Shown piece by piece: positions 17,808-26,914 of a stretch of DNA of 64,000 nucleotides. Position 1 is the stretch's first letter. Each line of letters opens with the position of its first letter. Source of the DNA: Anaerocolumna chitinilytica (GTDB taxonomy: Bacteria; Bacillota; Clostridia; Lachnospirales; Lachnospiraceae); NCBI RefSeq assembly GCF_014218355.1, contig NZ_AP023368.1, positions 4,403,501 to 4,467,500 of the forward strand, in the 5' to 3' direction. Position numbers and translations under genes: made by a program. The notes beneath the pieces are model-generated. The model made no database searches and had not been told where the DNA came from. It saw only the letters and a program-made list of their open reading frames with translations.

Positions 17808-17984
17808 TTACGGATTTTGATTAGAGTTATTTGCAGTTACAGTACCATTCTCTGCGCTAACTGCTTGAATCCAATTTGATGTACCCCAGCAAATACTGCA
17901 GCCACAGTACTGACAAACTCTACAATTAGCAAACGCTTCGATTGTTGCCTGTGAACCATTAAGTTTCTTTCCTAACTTTTTCAT
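17808..17984 (-). CDS. Cys-rich RiPP precursor peptide, CLI_3235 class
   Basis: A 58-residue peptide starting MKKLGKKLNGSQATIEAFA. It then has the Cys block CRVCQYCGCSIC (Cys21, 24, 27, 29, 32), WGTSNW, and an Asn/Thr/Ser-rich tail ending NQNP. I recognise it as the clostridial CLI_3235 bacteriocin class (TIGR04065 from memory). The Lys-rich front with a helical TIEAFA segment is the probable leader, and the Cys block the modified core. The ATG follows GAGAGG by about 11 bases. It lies between the exporter and the radical SAM maturase, flanked by hairpins on both sides. No leader-cleavage GG motif is present. Modification sites and activity are unknown. Confidence 0.85.
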   Translation of the reverse strand: MKKLGKKLNGSQATIEAFANCRVCQYCGCSICWGTSNWIQAVSAENGTVTANNSNQNP

Positions 17985-18051
17985 ATTTCACCATCCTCTC
18001 TTATAGTGTAAATACCAACTCACATCAAATAACAGTTTTTGCTTTATTTGA

Positions 18052-18089
18052 AATTTCGTTATCTATTCGCGCGCAAAGATAATGAAATT
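18052..18089 (-). terminator. 13-bp hairpin between exporter and precursor genes
   Basis: AATTTCGTTATCT (18052-18064) pairs with AGATAATGAAATT (18077-18089) with one G-T wobble, around a GCGCGC-containing loop. It lies just after the exporter stop. There is no strong T tract. With the hairpin after the precursor, it would leave the precursor message as a stem-flanked segment. Confidence 0.5.
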
Positions 18090-18105
18090 ACAAAACCAGT
18101 TCACT

Positions 18106-19800
18106 TTATGTAGATGATACATTTTCCACATTTAAATCATATTGCATAATTTTACAATCCTCTAACTTAAATACACGGTCTACCTTTTTTAAGATACTTT
18201 CCTTATGACTAATAATAATAACTGTAATGTCGTTTCCAATCTTCGTTATTAAATCATTTACATACATCTCCGATTGAGCATCATAATTCGATGTAGCCTC
18301 GTCCAATATTAATATTTTTGAACTTCGTGCAAATGCTCTTGCCATTGCAAGCTTTTGCCGCTGTCCACCAGATAACAAAGACCCGTTATTTCCAATCTTG
18401 CTTTTATAATTATCTGGCATCTCATCAATAAAGTTCTTTGCCCCGCTCTTTATGGCCGCTTCTTTAACTCTTTTATCTTTAATAAACGGAAATAGCCCAA
18501 TATTCTCTTCGATTGTAGAGTCGAATAGATAGATATCCTGGCTTACTACTGAAAATAACTTTCTATAATCCCGTAATTTAAAACCTTCTATATTTATTCC
18601 ATCCAGTAGAATTCTCCCTCCAACAGGCTGACAGAAACGTAGTAACAGATTGATTAAGGTGCTTTTACCTGCTCCATTCTCTCCTATTAGAGCGATTTTC
18701 TCCCCTGGCTGTATCTCAAAATTAACTCCTTCTAGCAATTCTTCCTCTTCCCTATAAGAGAACGAAACATTTTCAAAAGTAATTTTACCTTTGATAGAAT
18801 CCAAATTGATCCCGGTTAATTTACCACTTGGCTCTGTCTCCAGATCCATAAATTCAAAGAATCTTTTTGCTGAAGGTAATATACTGGAAAAACTGTAACG
18901 AATATTAAAAATCAATGATATTGGTCCTGTTATATAACCGGTGTACGATAAAACCGCAAATAAACTGCCGACTGATAATTCTTTATGAAAGACCAAATAG
19001 GCACCAAGAATATATAAGCCACTGGATAATACTTGAAATAAAATACTTTCAGAACACTCGTTATACTTATCAATAAATGAAAGCTGAATATTTGATTGAA
19101 TTATATTTCTTTGCTTTTTAATATACCGCCCTAGTATTACCCGCTCAATTCCCCACAGTTTAATTTCTTTTACTCCACCTAATGTATCTCCAAACCATTT
19201 ATGAAACTCACTATTATACCGTATGTATTCTTCAAATAATGTTTCTCTTCTTTTGGTAAAATACTTAACACTATAGTAGCGGACCGGAATTATACATAGT
19301 ACTAGCAATGTTAATTTCGGGCTAATTAAGGCTAGACCTATAGCTCCGCCTGCCATACATAACAAATTCGAGATTAATAGGAGAACTCCTCTATTACATA
19401 TTAAAGAAATATTTTGAATATCTACCTCTGTGTTACTAATTGTTTCCGCAAAATTCGTATTTTTGAAATAACTTTGCTTCAATTTCAATATATGATTAAA
19501 TGCTCTTTCAGATAGTGAATATGAAAACATTGTATTAATATAAGAGGAATATTTCGTTTCAATTAATTTGATTCCCTGATTTAATATTACTAAGATTAGT
19601 AGGATGAGAGCATATTTTACGACCATATCCATATTGTTAACAAGAAGTCCCTGATCCATTAATTGCTTGATGCATAATGGCAATATAAGATTAATACCGG
19701 CTGTACATGTAATGCATAAGAATAATAATATAATTTTTTTTAGATATGGTTTCAGCATTAATAGGATTCTTTTTATAAGGATATTATTTTGCTTATTCAT
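18106..19800 (-). CDS. ABC exporter of the RiPP cluster
   Basis: A 564-residue fused membrane/ATPase half-transporter, probably a homodimer. The N-terminal ~310 residues have about six membrane segments. The ATPase shows Walker A IGENGAGKST near 375, signature LSGGQRQ, Walker B ILILDEATSN and switch His in IISHKES, all intact. It has no N-terminal C39 peptidase domain, unlike many bacteriocin exporters, so leader removal must come from another enzyme such as the clustered S8 protease. ATG 19800 follows GGAGG by 5 bases. It is the first gene of the cluster, behind a recognisable promoter. Export of the mature peptide is inferred from context. Confidence 0.88.
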   Translation of the reverse strand: MNKQNNILIKRILLMLKPYLKKIILLFLCITCTAGINLILPLCIKQLMDQGLLVNNMDMVVKYALILLILVILNQGIKLIETKYSSYINTMFSYSLSERAFNHILKLKQSYFKNTNFAETISNTEVDIQNISLICNRGVLLLISNLLCMAGGAIGLALISPKLTLLVLCIIPVRYYSVKYFTKRRETLFEEYIRYNSEFHKWFGDTLGGVKEIKLWGIERVILGRYIKKQRNIIQSNIQLSFIDKYNECSESILFQVLSSGLYILGAYLVFHKELSVGSLFAVLSYTGYITGPISLIFNIRYSFSSILPSAKRFFEFMDLETEPSGKLTGINLDSIKGKITFENVSFSYREEEELLEGVNFEIQPGEKIALIGENGAGKSTLINLLLRFCQPVGGRILLDGINIEGFKLRDYRKLFSVVSQDIYLFDSTIEENIGLFPFIKDKRVKEAAIKSGAKNFIDEMPDNYKSKIGNNGSLLSGGQRQKLAMARAFARSSKILILDEATSNYDAQSEMYVNDLITKIGNDITVIIISHKESILKKVDRVFKLEDCKIMQYDLNVENVSST

Positions 19801-19843
19801 TACCCCCTCCGCTCTCAACCAATATTCACACTAAATTTACATA

Positions 19844-19872
19844 ATCATACCATATTTTCCATTATTTATCAA
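19844..19872 (-). promoter_or_regulatory. Promoter of the RiPP cluster
   Basis: On the minus strand TTGATA (19872-19867) and TATGAT (19849-19844) are separated by 17 bases, about 45 bases before the exporter start. No operator or regulator gene is evident in the cluster. A separate precursor promoter was looked for and not convincingly found. Confidence 0.6.
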
Positions 19873-19904
19873 CATATTTATACATATTTTGTTAAATAAA
19901 GTAA

Positions 19905-19939
19905 AAAGCAGCATTACAGGAATGCTGTAATACTGCTTT
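19905..19939 (-). terminator. Terminator of the sugar-importer operon
   Basis: AAAGCAGCATTACAG pairs with CTGTAATACTGCTTT with one mismatch around GAATG. On the minus strand TTTTTACTTT follows. It closes the solute-binding lipoprotein gene and insulates the RiPP promoter. Confidence 0.8.
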
Positions 19940-19955
19940 AATATTATAGGAGTAA

Positions 19956-21599
19956 TTATTTACCTTTTGCTGCTAAATAGTCTGTTAACTGTTTATTAGC
20001 TTCGTCTACTACCTTGTCAATTCCATTGTCTTTTAACTTCTGGATGAACTTCGGTAATTCTGTTGCAGGATCAACTGTTCCAGTATTTAAGGAAAGTGCA
20101 TATTCTGCAGCAACGTTAGCAAGGGAACCTAATTCGGTCTCAACATTAGCAGGATCAAATGCCCAGCCTAGTGCAGGAATACTCTTAGCAGAACCATAAT
20201 ATGATTTAAAGTTATCCCAGAAATTAGCATCCTGTCCGTCTAAAGGAGGAAGCTGTGTAATATTTCCCATACCATTTGTCCAAGGCTTATATTCTGCACG
20301 TGTATCTGTAAATGCAACTTTGCCGTCTTTTAAGGTATAGTGTGTACCTTCAATACCATAATCTAATAAGGTGAACAGGGTAGGATCTGTATTCAACAGA
20401 TTAAGGAACATCATAGCACGTTCAGGATTCTTGGAGGAAGTGGAAATAGCCATCATAGCACCCTGTGAAGATGTTGTATCAACATATGCAGGTGTGCAGG
20501 GAACCATTTCTACTTTAAATTTACGTTCGCTGCTTGCCTGTACTTCATAACCAAGGGAGTAGCTCTGTGTTCCGATTAAATACTGACCGGAAAGCTGTTT
20601 TGCTGTACGGGTATCATTTGCCTGATTTGCATTGCCCATTGCAGGATCAATATAACCGGCACTAAAATATTCACGAGTCTTTTCTACGAATTTCTTATAT
20701 TCAGGTGTTTCAAATTTGCTTAAGATCTTGTTGCCATAGCTTCCGGGCTGAGAAGGATCTGTAGGATTGATGTAGTAGGAAAGAAGGTTATTTGTTCCTG
20801 CATCACCAGTAACAATAATAGAATTGTCTACCATTCTTTCAAGTACAGCACCTTCTACTAACAGAGGATAGAAATCAGCGCCTTCGCCTTCTTTTACTTT
20901 CTTTAAGATATCGCCAAATCCATAATAGTCCGTATTCTTGATATCATCAACTGTATAGCCATATTTCTGAAGTAAGGGAACGTTGATATCCCAGCAGTTC
21001 TGTGTAGCGATATCTTTGTAACCGGGAACTGCATATACACCTAAACCGTCAGAACCATTGATCTTAGCACCATCTGTTAATACAGTAGGAAGTGCTTTCC
21101 AAAGGTCGGGAGCATATTTTTCAATCAAATTGTTGTCCGGATTGTCAAGACGAACCCATGCGCCTTTTTTAGCGAATGCATTATACTCATCTGCACTCCA
21201 GGAGCTTGTAAAGTAAATATCAACATCGTCACCGCCGTTAATAGCAAGTACGGCATTGTTATCATAGTCACCCCATGTTCCCCAGATAGGTTCCAATGTT
21301 ACATTCAGCTTTTCTTTTAAGTAAGCATTTGCTTTCTCAAGTACATCTTTGTCATTCTTTACATCACTACCAGTAAGATACCATTTTATAGTAACCGGCT
21401 CAGAAATGTCAGGTGTTGCAGCGGTATCTGTTGCTGCATTGGTAGCGGCGGCATCGGTGCCTCCGTTATTAGTACCTGAGTTCGTACTCTGATTAGTACT
21501 TCCTGCATTACTGGAAGTATTCTTGTTTTCCTTATTACCACAGGCAGCTAATGAAAACACCAGAACCAGTGTAAGGATGATAGATACTACCTTCTTCAT
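19956..21599 (-). CDS. Carbohydrate ABC transporter solute-binding lipoprotein
   Basis: A 547-residue exported lipoprotein. The signal MKKVVSIILTLVLVFSLAAC has lipobox LAAC with Cys20 as the lipid anchor. An Asn/Thr/Ser-rich linker of about 45 residues follows, then a family 1-type binding domain of the large LplA/YtcQ kind (PVTIKWYLTG near its start). It should capture an oligosaccharide, possibly a plant or host glycan fragment, outside the cell. AGGAGG precedes the ATG. It is the last gene of a three-gene operon after two permeases. The sugar cannot be read from sequence. Confidence 0.88.
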   Translation of the reverse strand: MKKVVSIILTLVLVFSLAACGNKENKNTSSNAGSTNQSTNSGTNNGGTDAAATNAATDTAATPDISEPVTIKWYLTGSDVKNDKDVLEKANAYLKEKLNVTLEPIWGTWGDYDNNAVLAINGGDDVDIYFTSSWSADEYNAFAKKGAWVRLDNPDNNLIEKYAPDLWKALPTVLTDGAKINGSDGLGVYAVPGYKDIATQNCWDINVPLLQKYGYTVDDIKNTDYYGFGDILKKVKEGEGADFYPLLVEGAVLERMVDNSIIVTGDAGTNNLLSYYINPTDPSQPGSYGNKILSKFETPEYKKFVEKTREYFSAGYIDPAMGNANQANDTRTAKQLSGQYLIGTQSYSLGYEVQASSERKFKVEMVPCTPAYVDTTSSQGAMMAISTSSKNPERAMMFLNLLNTDPTLFTLLDYGIEGTHYTLKDGKVAFTDTRAEYKPWTNGMGNITQLPPLDGQDANFWDNFKSYYGSAKSIPALGWAFDPANVETELGSLANVAAEYALSLNTGTVDPATELPKFIQKLKDNGIDKVVDEANKQLTDYLAAKGK

Positions 21600-21650
21600 A
21601 AATATAAATCCTCCTTTTTTTTATATAAGCGGCAGCATTAACTGCCGAAC

Positions 21651-22589
21651 TTATCCTTTTACGGAACCAATTGTAAGACCTGAGATAATAAATCTTTGGA
21701 AAAAAGGATATGCACAGGCAATCGGAATAACAATTAAAACAACTAAAGCCATACGCAGTGTATCCTGTGGAATTGTTGCCATAATCTTGGACGCTTCTGC
21801 TCCTAGTACTCCTGCATTTCTAACCAAGAAATCAGCTTGATTCTGCATCTTCATCAAGAGATACTGCAAAGGTATGTATTTCGGGTCCTTAATATAAAGC
21901 ATGGGAATAAACCATTCATTCCAATAGGCTAATGCATTTAATAAAGCAACGGTTGCTATACCAGGTTTTGAAATCGGAACAATAATCTTAAACAACGTAT
22001 TATACTCTCCACTGCCATCAATTGCTGCCGACTCAATTAATTCAGTCGGTACGGATGACTGGAAAAATGTCCTCATAATAATAATATTAAAAGGATTGAC
22101 AAGCATTGGGACAATTAATGCTGCATAATTATCACTGAGTCCCAGCAAATTCTTGCATACCATATAGGTAGGTGCAAGTCCGCCGCCAAAAAGCATCGTA
22201 AAGAAGCTAAAAAAGGTAAAGAATCCTCTAAACTTAAAATCCTTACGGAATAGTGCGTATGAATACAGTACACATATAAGTACACTTAAGATTGTTCCTA
22301 CAATGGTTACAAAAAAACTGTTAAAATACGAAAGCCAAAGCATGGCACCTAAATCTATGACATATTTGTAAGCTTGCAATGACCATTTTACAGGCCAGAA
22401 AGAGAAGCCTATCTGCCTGATGCTTTCCTGGGAACTAAAGGAGATAATAACAACAAATATAAAGGGGATAATGCATGCGAGACAGAAAAGTCCCAATATT
22501 ACATTTATAATAACTTCTGCTGGTACACTAATTGAGTTCAGCTGCCTTTTTTTCTTTTTATACACAACTGCATAATTTTCTTTGCTCAT
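21651..22589 (-). CDS. Carbohydrate ABC transporter permease (LplC/YtcP-like)
   Basis: A 312-residue inner-membrane permease of the CUT1 class with about six membrane segments. The cytoplasmic EAA loop reads ESAAIDGSGEYNTLFKIIVP, the site that contacts the ATPase. The end TIGSVKG is typical of this subgroup. It lies 111 bases after the first permease gene and 51 bases before the lipoprotein gene. Its ribosome binding site is weak, so translation may depend on coupling. It forms the channel with the other permease. Confidence 0.9.
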   Translation of the reverse strand: MSKENYAVVYKKKKRQLNSISVPAEVIINVILGLFCLACIIPFIFVVIISFSSQESIRQIGFSFWPVKWSLQAYKYVIDLGAMLWLSYFNSFFVTIVGTILSVLICVLYSYALFRKDFKFRGFFTFFSFFTMLFGGGLAPTYMVCKNLLGLSDNYAALIVPMLVNPFNIIIMRTFFQSSVPTELIESAAIDGSGEYNTLFKIIVPISKPGIATVALLNALAYWNEWFIPMLYIKDPKYIPLQYLLMKMQNQADFLVRNAGVLGAEASKIMATIPQDTLRMALVVLIVIPIACAYPFFQRFIISGLTIGSVKG

Positions 22590-22700
22590 AATTCACCCTA
22601 ACTTTCCTCGTCTAAATTTATTCCTGTCAATCATCCATACAGCAAATCTACTGGTTAAATTAATAGAATAAGAAGTAACCATACTTATACTAAAAGTTGA

Positions 22701-23678
22701 CTAGAACAAACTACTTTCTTTATCTACTTTTCGCACAATGGTATTCGTCGCCATAATACAGACAAATCCAACAAAGTTCTGCAATAAGCTTGCTGCAGTA
22801 CTCATTCCTTCATTATGGGTAGCCATTAATGTACGATAAATATAAGTATCAATTACCTGCGTTGTAGGAAACAACGGGCCTGAATTTTGAGGCACACTGT
22901 AGAAAAGTCCAAAATCGGCATTAAATATCTTTCCGACATTCATAATAAATAAAATAATAATCATTGTTTTCAGATGTGGAATTGTAACATACCATACCTG
23001 CTGCCATTTGCTTGCTCCATCGATACTGGCAGCTTCATACTGAGTGTTGTCAATACCGGTAATTGCAGCAAGGTAAAGAATTGTTGAATATCCTATATAC
23101 TTCCACATATTTGCAATTGTAAGGATAAAAGGCCAATACTTCGATTCATTATACCAATTAGTAACACTCATCCCGTGGGATTGTTGAAAATGAACAATGA
23201 GTCCTCTTGTAGGATCAAGAAATGCAAGTACAAAGTAACTAGCAACCACCCAACTTAGAAAATATGGAAAAAACATTAATGTCTGGTAGCTCTTAGCTAC
23301 AAACTTATTAGTTATCTGATCCAGCATGATAGCAAAGCTGACTGCAATAATAATACCAAGAACAATCCAAAGAGCATTATACCCAAGGGTATTACGTATC
23401 ATTGTCCAAGAATCTGTAGTCTTAAACATGAACTTAAAATTATCAAACCCTACCCACTTGCTATGTAATACATTTCCAAAAATATTAGGTGTTTTATTAC
23501 CCGGTGGCTTATAGATAGTGTAATGTTTGAAAGCTATAACAATACCAAACATGGGCAAATAACGCAGCAAAAGCAGCCAGATGGCGCCGGGTGCAACCAT
23601 GCTAAGTAATAATAAAGTCTTTTTCGTCCGTCCCCAGCTTCTCTCCTTTCTTTTTGCCTCAGTCATAACCTTAGCCAT
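22701..23678 (-). CDS. Carbohydrate ABC transporter permease (LplB/YteP-like)
   Basis: A 325-residue CUT1-type permease with six membrane segments. The EAA loop is EAASIDGASKWQQVWYVTIP. The N-terminus, GAIWLLLLRYLPMFGIVIAF, is characteristic of LplB/YteP proteins. GGAGG precedes the ATG by 8 bases. It is the first gene of the importer operon. No ATP-binding subunit is encoded nearby; such systems usually share an MsmK-type ATPase encoded elsewhere. No sensor kinase, AraC regulator or glycosidase is present in the window to name the substrate. Confidence 0.9.
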   Translation of the reverse strand: MAKVMTEAKRKERSWGRTKKTLLLLSMVAPGAIWLLLLRYLPMFGIVIAFKHYTIYKPPGNKTPNIFGNVLHSKWVGFDNFKFMFKTTDSWTMIRNTLGYNALWIVLGIIIAVSFAIMLDQITNKFVAKSYQTLMFFPYFLSWVVASYFVLAFLDPTRGLIVHFQQSHGMSVTNWYNESKYWPFILTIANMWKYIGYSTILYLAAITGIDNTQYEAASIDGASKWQQVWYVTIPHLKTMIIILFIMNVGKIFNADFGLFYSVPQNSGPLFPTTQVIDTYIYRTLMATHNEGMSTAASLLQNFVGFVCIMATNTIVRKVDKESSLF

Positions 23679-24027
23679 AAATTTATCCTCCTGTCTTCTT
23701 TCTGTGTCTATGTAAAAATTATTTATTATCGTCTTTGTTTATATTAATTTTACATGATTTTAACGCAATAGTAATGAAATAGAATTGTTATTATTTGTTT
23801 ATATATGTTATTCGTTATAGTTTTTCTTGCTAAGTATGTGTTTTTTTGTGCTTTTTCAACATAGACAAGGTAGTTTTACAGACCAGACGTTGAACGTCAA
23901 TTATGAAATACAAGGGATCTTTAAATTAATATAATAGAAGGCATAGAATGAACCACTATGGTATGGAGATGAAGATTATACAGCACTTTTAGAATGCCTG
24001 GACGAATACTTGATCAAGGTATAAAAA
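23679..24027. other. Upstream region of the sugar-importer operon
   Basis: About 350 AT-rich bases. A weak candidate promoter for the importer is TTGCGT-N16-TAATAT on the minus strand, near 23740-23767. I saw no clear catabolite-response element and no coding sequence. Confidence 0.35.
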
Positions 24028-24059
24028 ATATCTCCAACCCAAATCAGGATTGGAGATAT
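24028..24059. terminator. Intrinsic terminator of the secreted-protein gene
   Basis: ATATCTCCAACCC pairs with GGATTGGAGATAT (one wobble) around AAATCA. On the minus strand the stem is followed by TTTTTTAT. It ends the gene at 24105-24545. Confidence 0.8.
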
Positions 24060-24104
24060 AAAAATTTATTTCATCTAATTATTTTACTTCTATTAAATAT
24101 GTGA

Positions 24105-24545
24105 CTAATTAATTATTCCATAGTATGCATCCTGATAAACATTACCTGAATCAGCAATTACTAAAACATTCACAATAGAATCAGTAGACGATGCAGGTAT
24201 CGTAAATTGTGTACCATTACTGCCAACTACACTTTTATATATGTAAGTATCCCCGTTTACATTAACTATATATGTATAATTGCAAGCCTGAGTAAAATTA
24301 AACCAGAAGTTAAAAGATTTATTGGCAGGGACATGCCATTTCCAATCACTGGTTGTGAAATCGGCAAGGGTATTATAATTACCTTGTGTAATATGAAATG
24401 GCTCCGGTAACCACTGATAGATTTTTACCCCACTGTCATTTCGAACTAAAGTTAGACTGCTGCTGGCTGCCTGTGCTGTTGACGGTGCAGAAAATAATAC
24501 AATAGCAATGGCTATTGCTAAAATACGAGATAAAACTTTTTTCAT
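24105..24545 (-). CDS. Small secreted protein of unknown function
   Basis: A 146-residue protein with a clear signal peptide: MKKVLSRIL, a hydrophobic core AIAIAIVLF, and a cleavage site near TAQA-AS. The mature ~118 residues are rich in aromatic residues, Asn, Thr and Ser (WKWHVPANKSFNFWFNF, YTYIVNVNGDTYIYKS). This suggests a beta-sandwich, but I do not recognise a family. There is one mature Cys. ATG 24545 follows GAAAGGTGG by 8 bases; a longer in-frame start at 24638 lacks a site and would bury the signal peptide. It is monocistronic with its own terminator. Confidence 0.75.
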   Translation of the reverse strand: MKKVLSRILAIAIAIVLFSAPSTAQAASSSLTLVRNDSGVKIYQWLPEPFHITQGNYNTLADFTTSDWKWHVPANKSFNFWFNFTQACNYTYIVNVNGDTYIYKSVVGSNGTQFTIPASSTDSIVNVLVIADSGNVYQDAYYGIIN

Positions 24546-24864
24546 TCGATAAACCACCTTTCTTCTGTTAATGTGCTGGTCATGTATAAGTTGTATATTA
24601 TTTGCTCTATCCGGATTCAAGTAAATTAATATATACATATATTACCATTTACTACCAAGATAGTCAACCCATATATCACTGAAATATACTGAGAATAATT
24701 TCAACTAAACGAAAAAGTTAATTTTCACCCTGCTTTCTATATGGCTGATTTTTACAGTTCCTTACCTAGAATATTGATATTTTCTACCTTTTATGGTAAT
24801 ATTCTTTTAAATATACTAGAAAATTCCACTTCATATAAGAACATGTCAGGGAAGGAATATAACT
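24546..24864. other. Divergent intergenic region
   Basis: About 320 AT-rich bases between the minus-strand secreted-protein gene and the plus-strand SPFH gene. It should contain promoters in both directions. No RNA gene or repeat was identified. Confidence 0.4.
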
Positions 24865-26022
24865 ATGGCTTTAATAGATGTCGTAAGATTTGACGGACTT
24901 AGAAACCGTGATTGGATCATCTACAAACACCCATCCGATCAATTGGTTTATGGAACACAATTAATTGTCCAAGAAGGACAAGCTGCTATATTTGTAAAGA
25001 ACGGAAGTGTTTGTGATGTTTTTTATCCAGGAACACATATGCTGAGTACACAGAATCTTCCCTTATTAAAAAATTTCGTAAATCTTCCCTTTGGAGGAAA
25101 AACACCCTTCAGCGCAGAGGTTTACTTTATAAACACTGCCGCGAAACTTGATATTAATTGGGGTACCACTGATCCCATCCAACTCATCGATCCAAAATAC
25201 TTTGTTAAATTAAGAGTCCGAGCCTTTGGACAAATGGGCTTAAAGCTCCAGGATTATACCGGTTTCTTTCATGAATTACTTGGTGGAATGGATCAGGCTG
25301 ATCTCGTAAGATATGATAAAATAAAGGAATTCTACCGTGGTTTGATAGTCCTAAAAGTAAAATCCATTATCTCTTCCACTATCATATCAGAAAAGATATC
25401 CGCCCTTGAAATCTCCACAAAGCTGGAAGAATTATCGCAATATACCAAAGAACAGATTTCAACGGAATTTGCCCAGTATGGATTTACAGTTGTGAACTTT
25501 TATATTCAATCCATTAATTTTCCCGATGAGGATTTTGAAAAAATAAATGAGCTCCTTGAGGACAAAGCAGCCTTTGAGATAATCGGTGATAACCGTTATA
25601 CAACCAAACGAACTTTTGATGTTTATGAAGGTGCTGCCAATAACCCGACGGGGATTGCAGGAGCTTTTGTTGCCGGTGGTATCGGATTAAATGCTGCAAT
25701 GAATATGGGAAACATTCCTACTCAAACCATTCCTAATACCACAACTCAGAGCAGCTCTGTCATATGTCCTTCCTGTCATACCACGAATAGTGCAACTACG
25801 AAATTCTGCAGTGAATGCGGTACATTATTAAAGGAGAAGCCGCAAGAAAATGAAATACCCTGTCCAGCCTGCGGCAAGCTGATAAATAGTAAGTCCAAGT
25901 TCTGTCCGGAATGTGGTTTTGCGCTTGGAAACCTGCAATGTGAATGCGGTAATAAACTGCCTGTTGGATCCAAATTCTGCCCGGAATGTGGAAAGAAGGT
26001 AATGATTAATCCACAAGGATAA
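24865..26022 (+). CDS. SPFH-domain protein with three C-terminal zinc ribbons (YdjI-like)
   Basis: A 385-residue protein. Residues ~25-240 resemble the YdjI-type SPFH (stomatin/flotillin-like) domain, starting WIIYKHPSDQLVYGTQLIVQ. A Gly/Asn-rich linker (GAFVAGGIGLNAAMNMGN) follows. Three zinc ribbons then run from ~295 to 380: CPSC...CSEC, CPAC...CPEC and CEC...CPEC. Proteins of this type form membrane-associated oligomeric scaffolds and are often linked to envelope-stress genes; here that is inference. GGAAGGA lies 8 bases before the ATG. The TM2/zinc-ribbon gene follows after 101 bases. Confidence 0.85.
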   Translation: MALIDVVRFDGLRNRDWIIYKHPSDQLVYGTQLIVQEGQAAIFVKNGSVCDVFYPGTHMLSTQNLPLLKNFVNLPFGGKTPFSAEVYFINTAAKLDINWGTTDPIQLIDPKYFVKLRVRAFGQMGLKLQDYTGFFHELLGGMDQADLVRYDKIKEFYRGLIVLKVKSIISSTIISEKISALEISTKLEELSQYTKEQISTEFAQYGFTVVNFYIQSINFPDEDFEKINELLEDKAAFEIIGDNRYTTKRTFDVYEGAANNPTGIAGAFVAGGIGLNAAMNMGNIPTQTIPNTTTQSSSVICPSCHTTNSATTKFCSECGTLLKEKPQENEIPCPACGKLINSKSKFCPECGFALGNLQCECGNKLPVGSKFCPECGKKVMINPQG

Positions 26023-26123
26023 GTGAATTTATAGGCGAGCATCCACTTTAGTATATTCTAATGTTCATACTATTTTAAAGTTAGTTCTAATTTATCATTT
26101 ATACATTCAAACAGGAGGAAATT

Positions 26124-26594
26124 ATGAGCCAAAATACATGTCCCCAATGTGGTGCTCCCATAGATACAAGTGCTCAATGCAAATATTGTGGTGAGAAAAT
26201 CAAGCAGCAACAGACCAATCAACAGCATTACTATCAATCTTCTGAAAACAATGAGAATATGGCTGAATCTGTGTCTCAAGTCCGCTCTCCATTTCAATCT
26301 CAGCCACAGTTTCAATCCCAGGTTATTAACCAACCATATTATGAAAGAAGTTATACTAGTGGTATTGATCCTAACTGGCCAATAAAGAGTAAAATAGCTG
26401 CAGGAATTCTGGCTATCTTATTTGGCGGTATTGGTATACATAAATTCTATTTAGGGAAAATCGGTATGGGTATCTTGTGTCTGCTCTTTGCCTGGACCGG
26501 CATACCGGTATTTATTGGGGTAATAGAAGGTATTGTTTATCTGTGCTCTAGTGATGAGAGCTTTCAGAGGAAGTATCTTGTAAGGATTATGTAA
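26124..26594 (+). CDS. Zinc-ribbon and TM2-domain membrane protein
   Basis: A 156-residue protein. The N-terminus is a zinc ribbon, CPQC...CKYC (about 6-23). A Gln/Ser-rich linker (25-80) leads to a TM2 domain: KIAAGILAILFGGIGIHKFY, LGKIGMGILCLLF, then a second hydrophobic segment. The GIGIHKFYLGK motif is the TM2 hallmark. AGGAGG precedes the ATG. Its position after the SPFH/zinc-ribbon gene suggests the two act together at the membrane. The function of TM2 proteins in bacteria is largely unknown. Confidence 0.85.
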   Translation: MSQNTCPQCGAPIDTSAQCKYCGEKIKQQQTNQQHYYQSSENNENMAESVSQVRSPFQSQPQFQSQVINQPYYERSYTSGIDPNWPIKSKIAAGILAILFGGIGIHKFYLGKIGMGILCLLFAWTGIPVFIGVIEGIVYLCSSDESFQRKYLVRIM

Positions 26595-26635
26595 GTGGAG
26601 ATATCATGCGCCTTTAGGGGTAGGTGCTCGGACTG

Positions 26636-26680
26636 TAGACAAATCGACTCTAGGATGTGAATCTTAGGTCAATTTGTCTA
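26636..26680 (+). terminator. Terminator after the TM2 gene
   Basis: TAGACAAAT (26636-26644) pairs with ATTTGTCTA (26672-26680). An inner partial stem lies in the loop, and TGTTTATTTCTTATTTTT follows on the plus strand. Confidence 0.65.
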
Positions 26681-26914
26681 TGTTTATTTCTTATTTTTCG
26701 TATTTCTTTTAAAAACTCTTAAAGCTTGCCTTAAAAGACTTGTTTCACTGTCTCATCTTTGCTAGCTTCTATAAATTCATACATATAAAATTCAGCTCGA
26801 CTTTCATTTCTATTCGAGCTTTCCCAGACACTTATGTATATCCGAACCTCTGATTCTCCTTTGCCGTTCCGAATAATCTATCGATTGTTTCCTTTCTCCT
26901 GGCATAAAAATCCT

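Noticed and set aside
17985..18051. A dedicated promoter for the precursor gene (TTGATG-N17-TATAAG)
   Set aside because: The start site would fall only ~15 bases before the ATG, leaving no room for the ribosome binding site.
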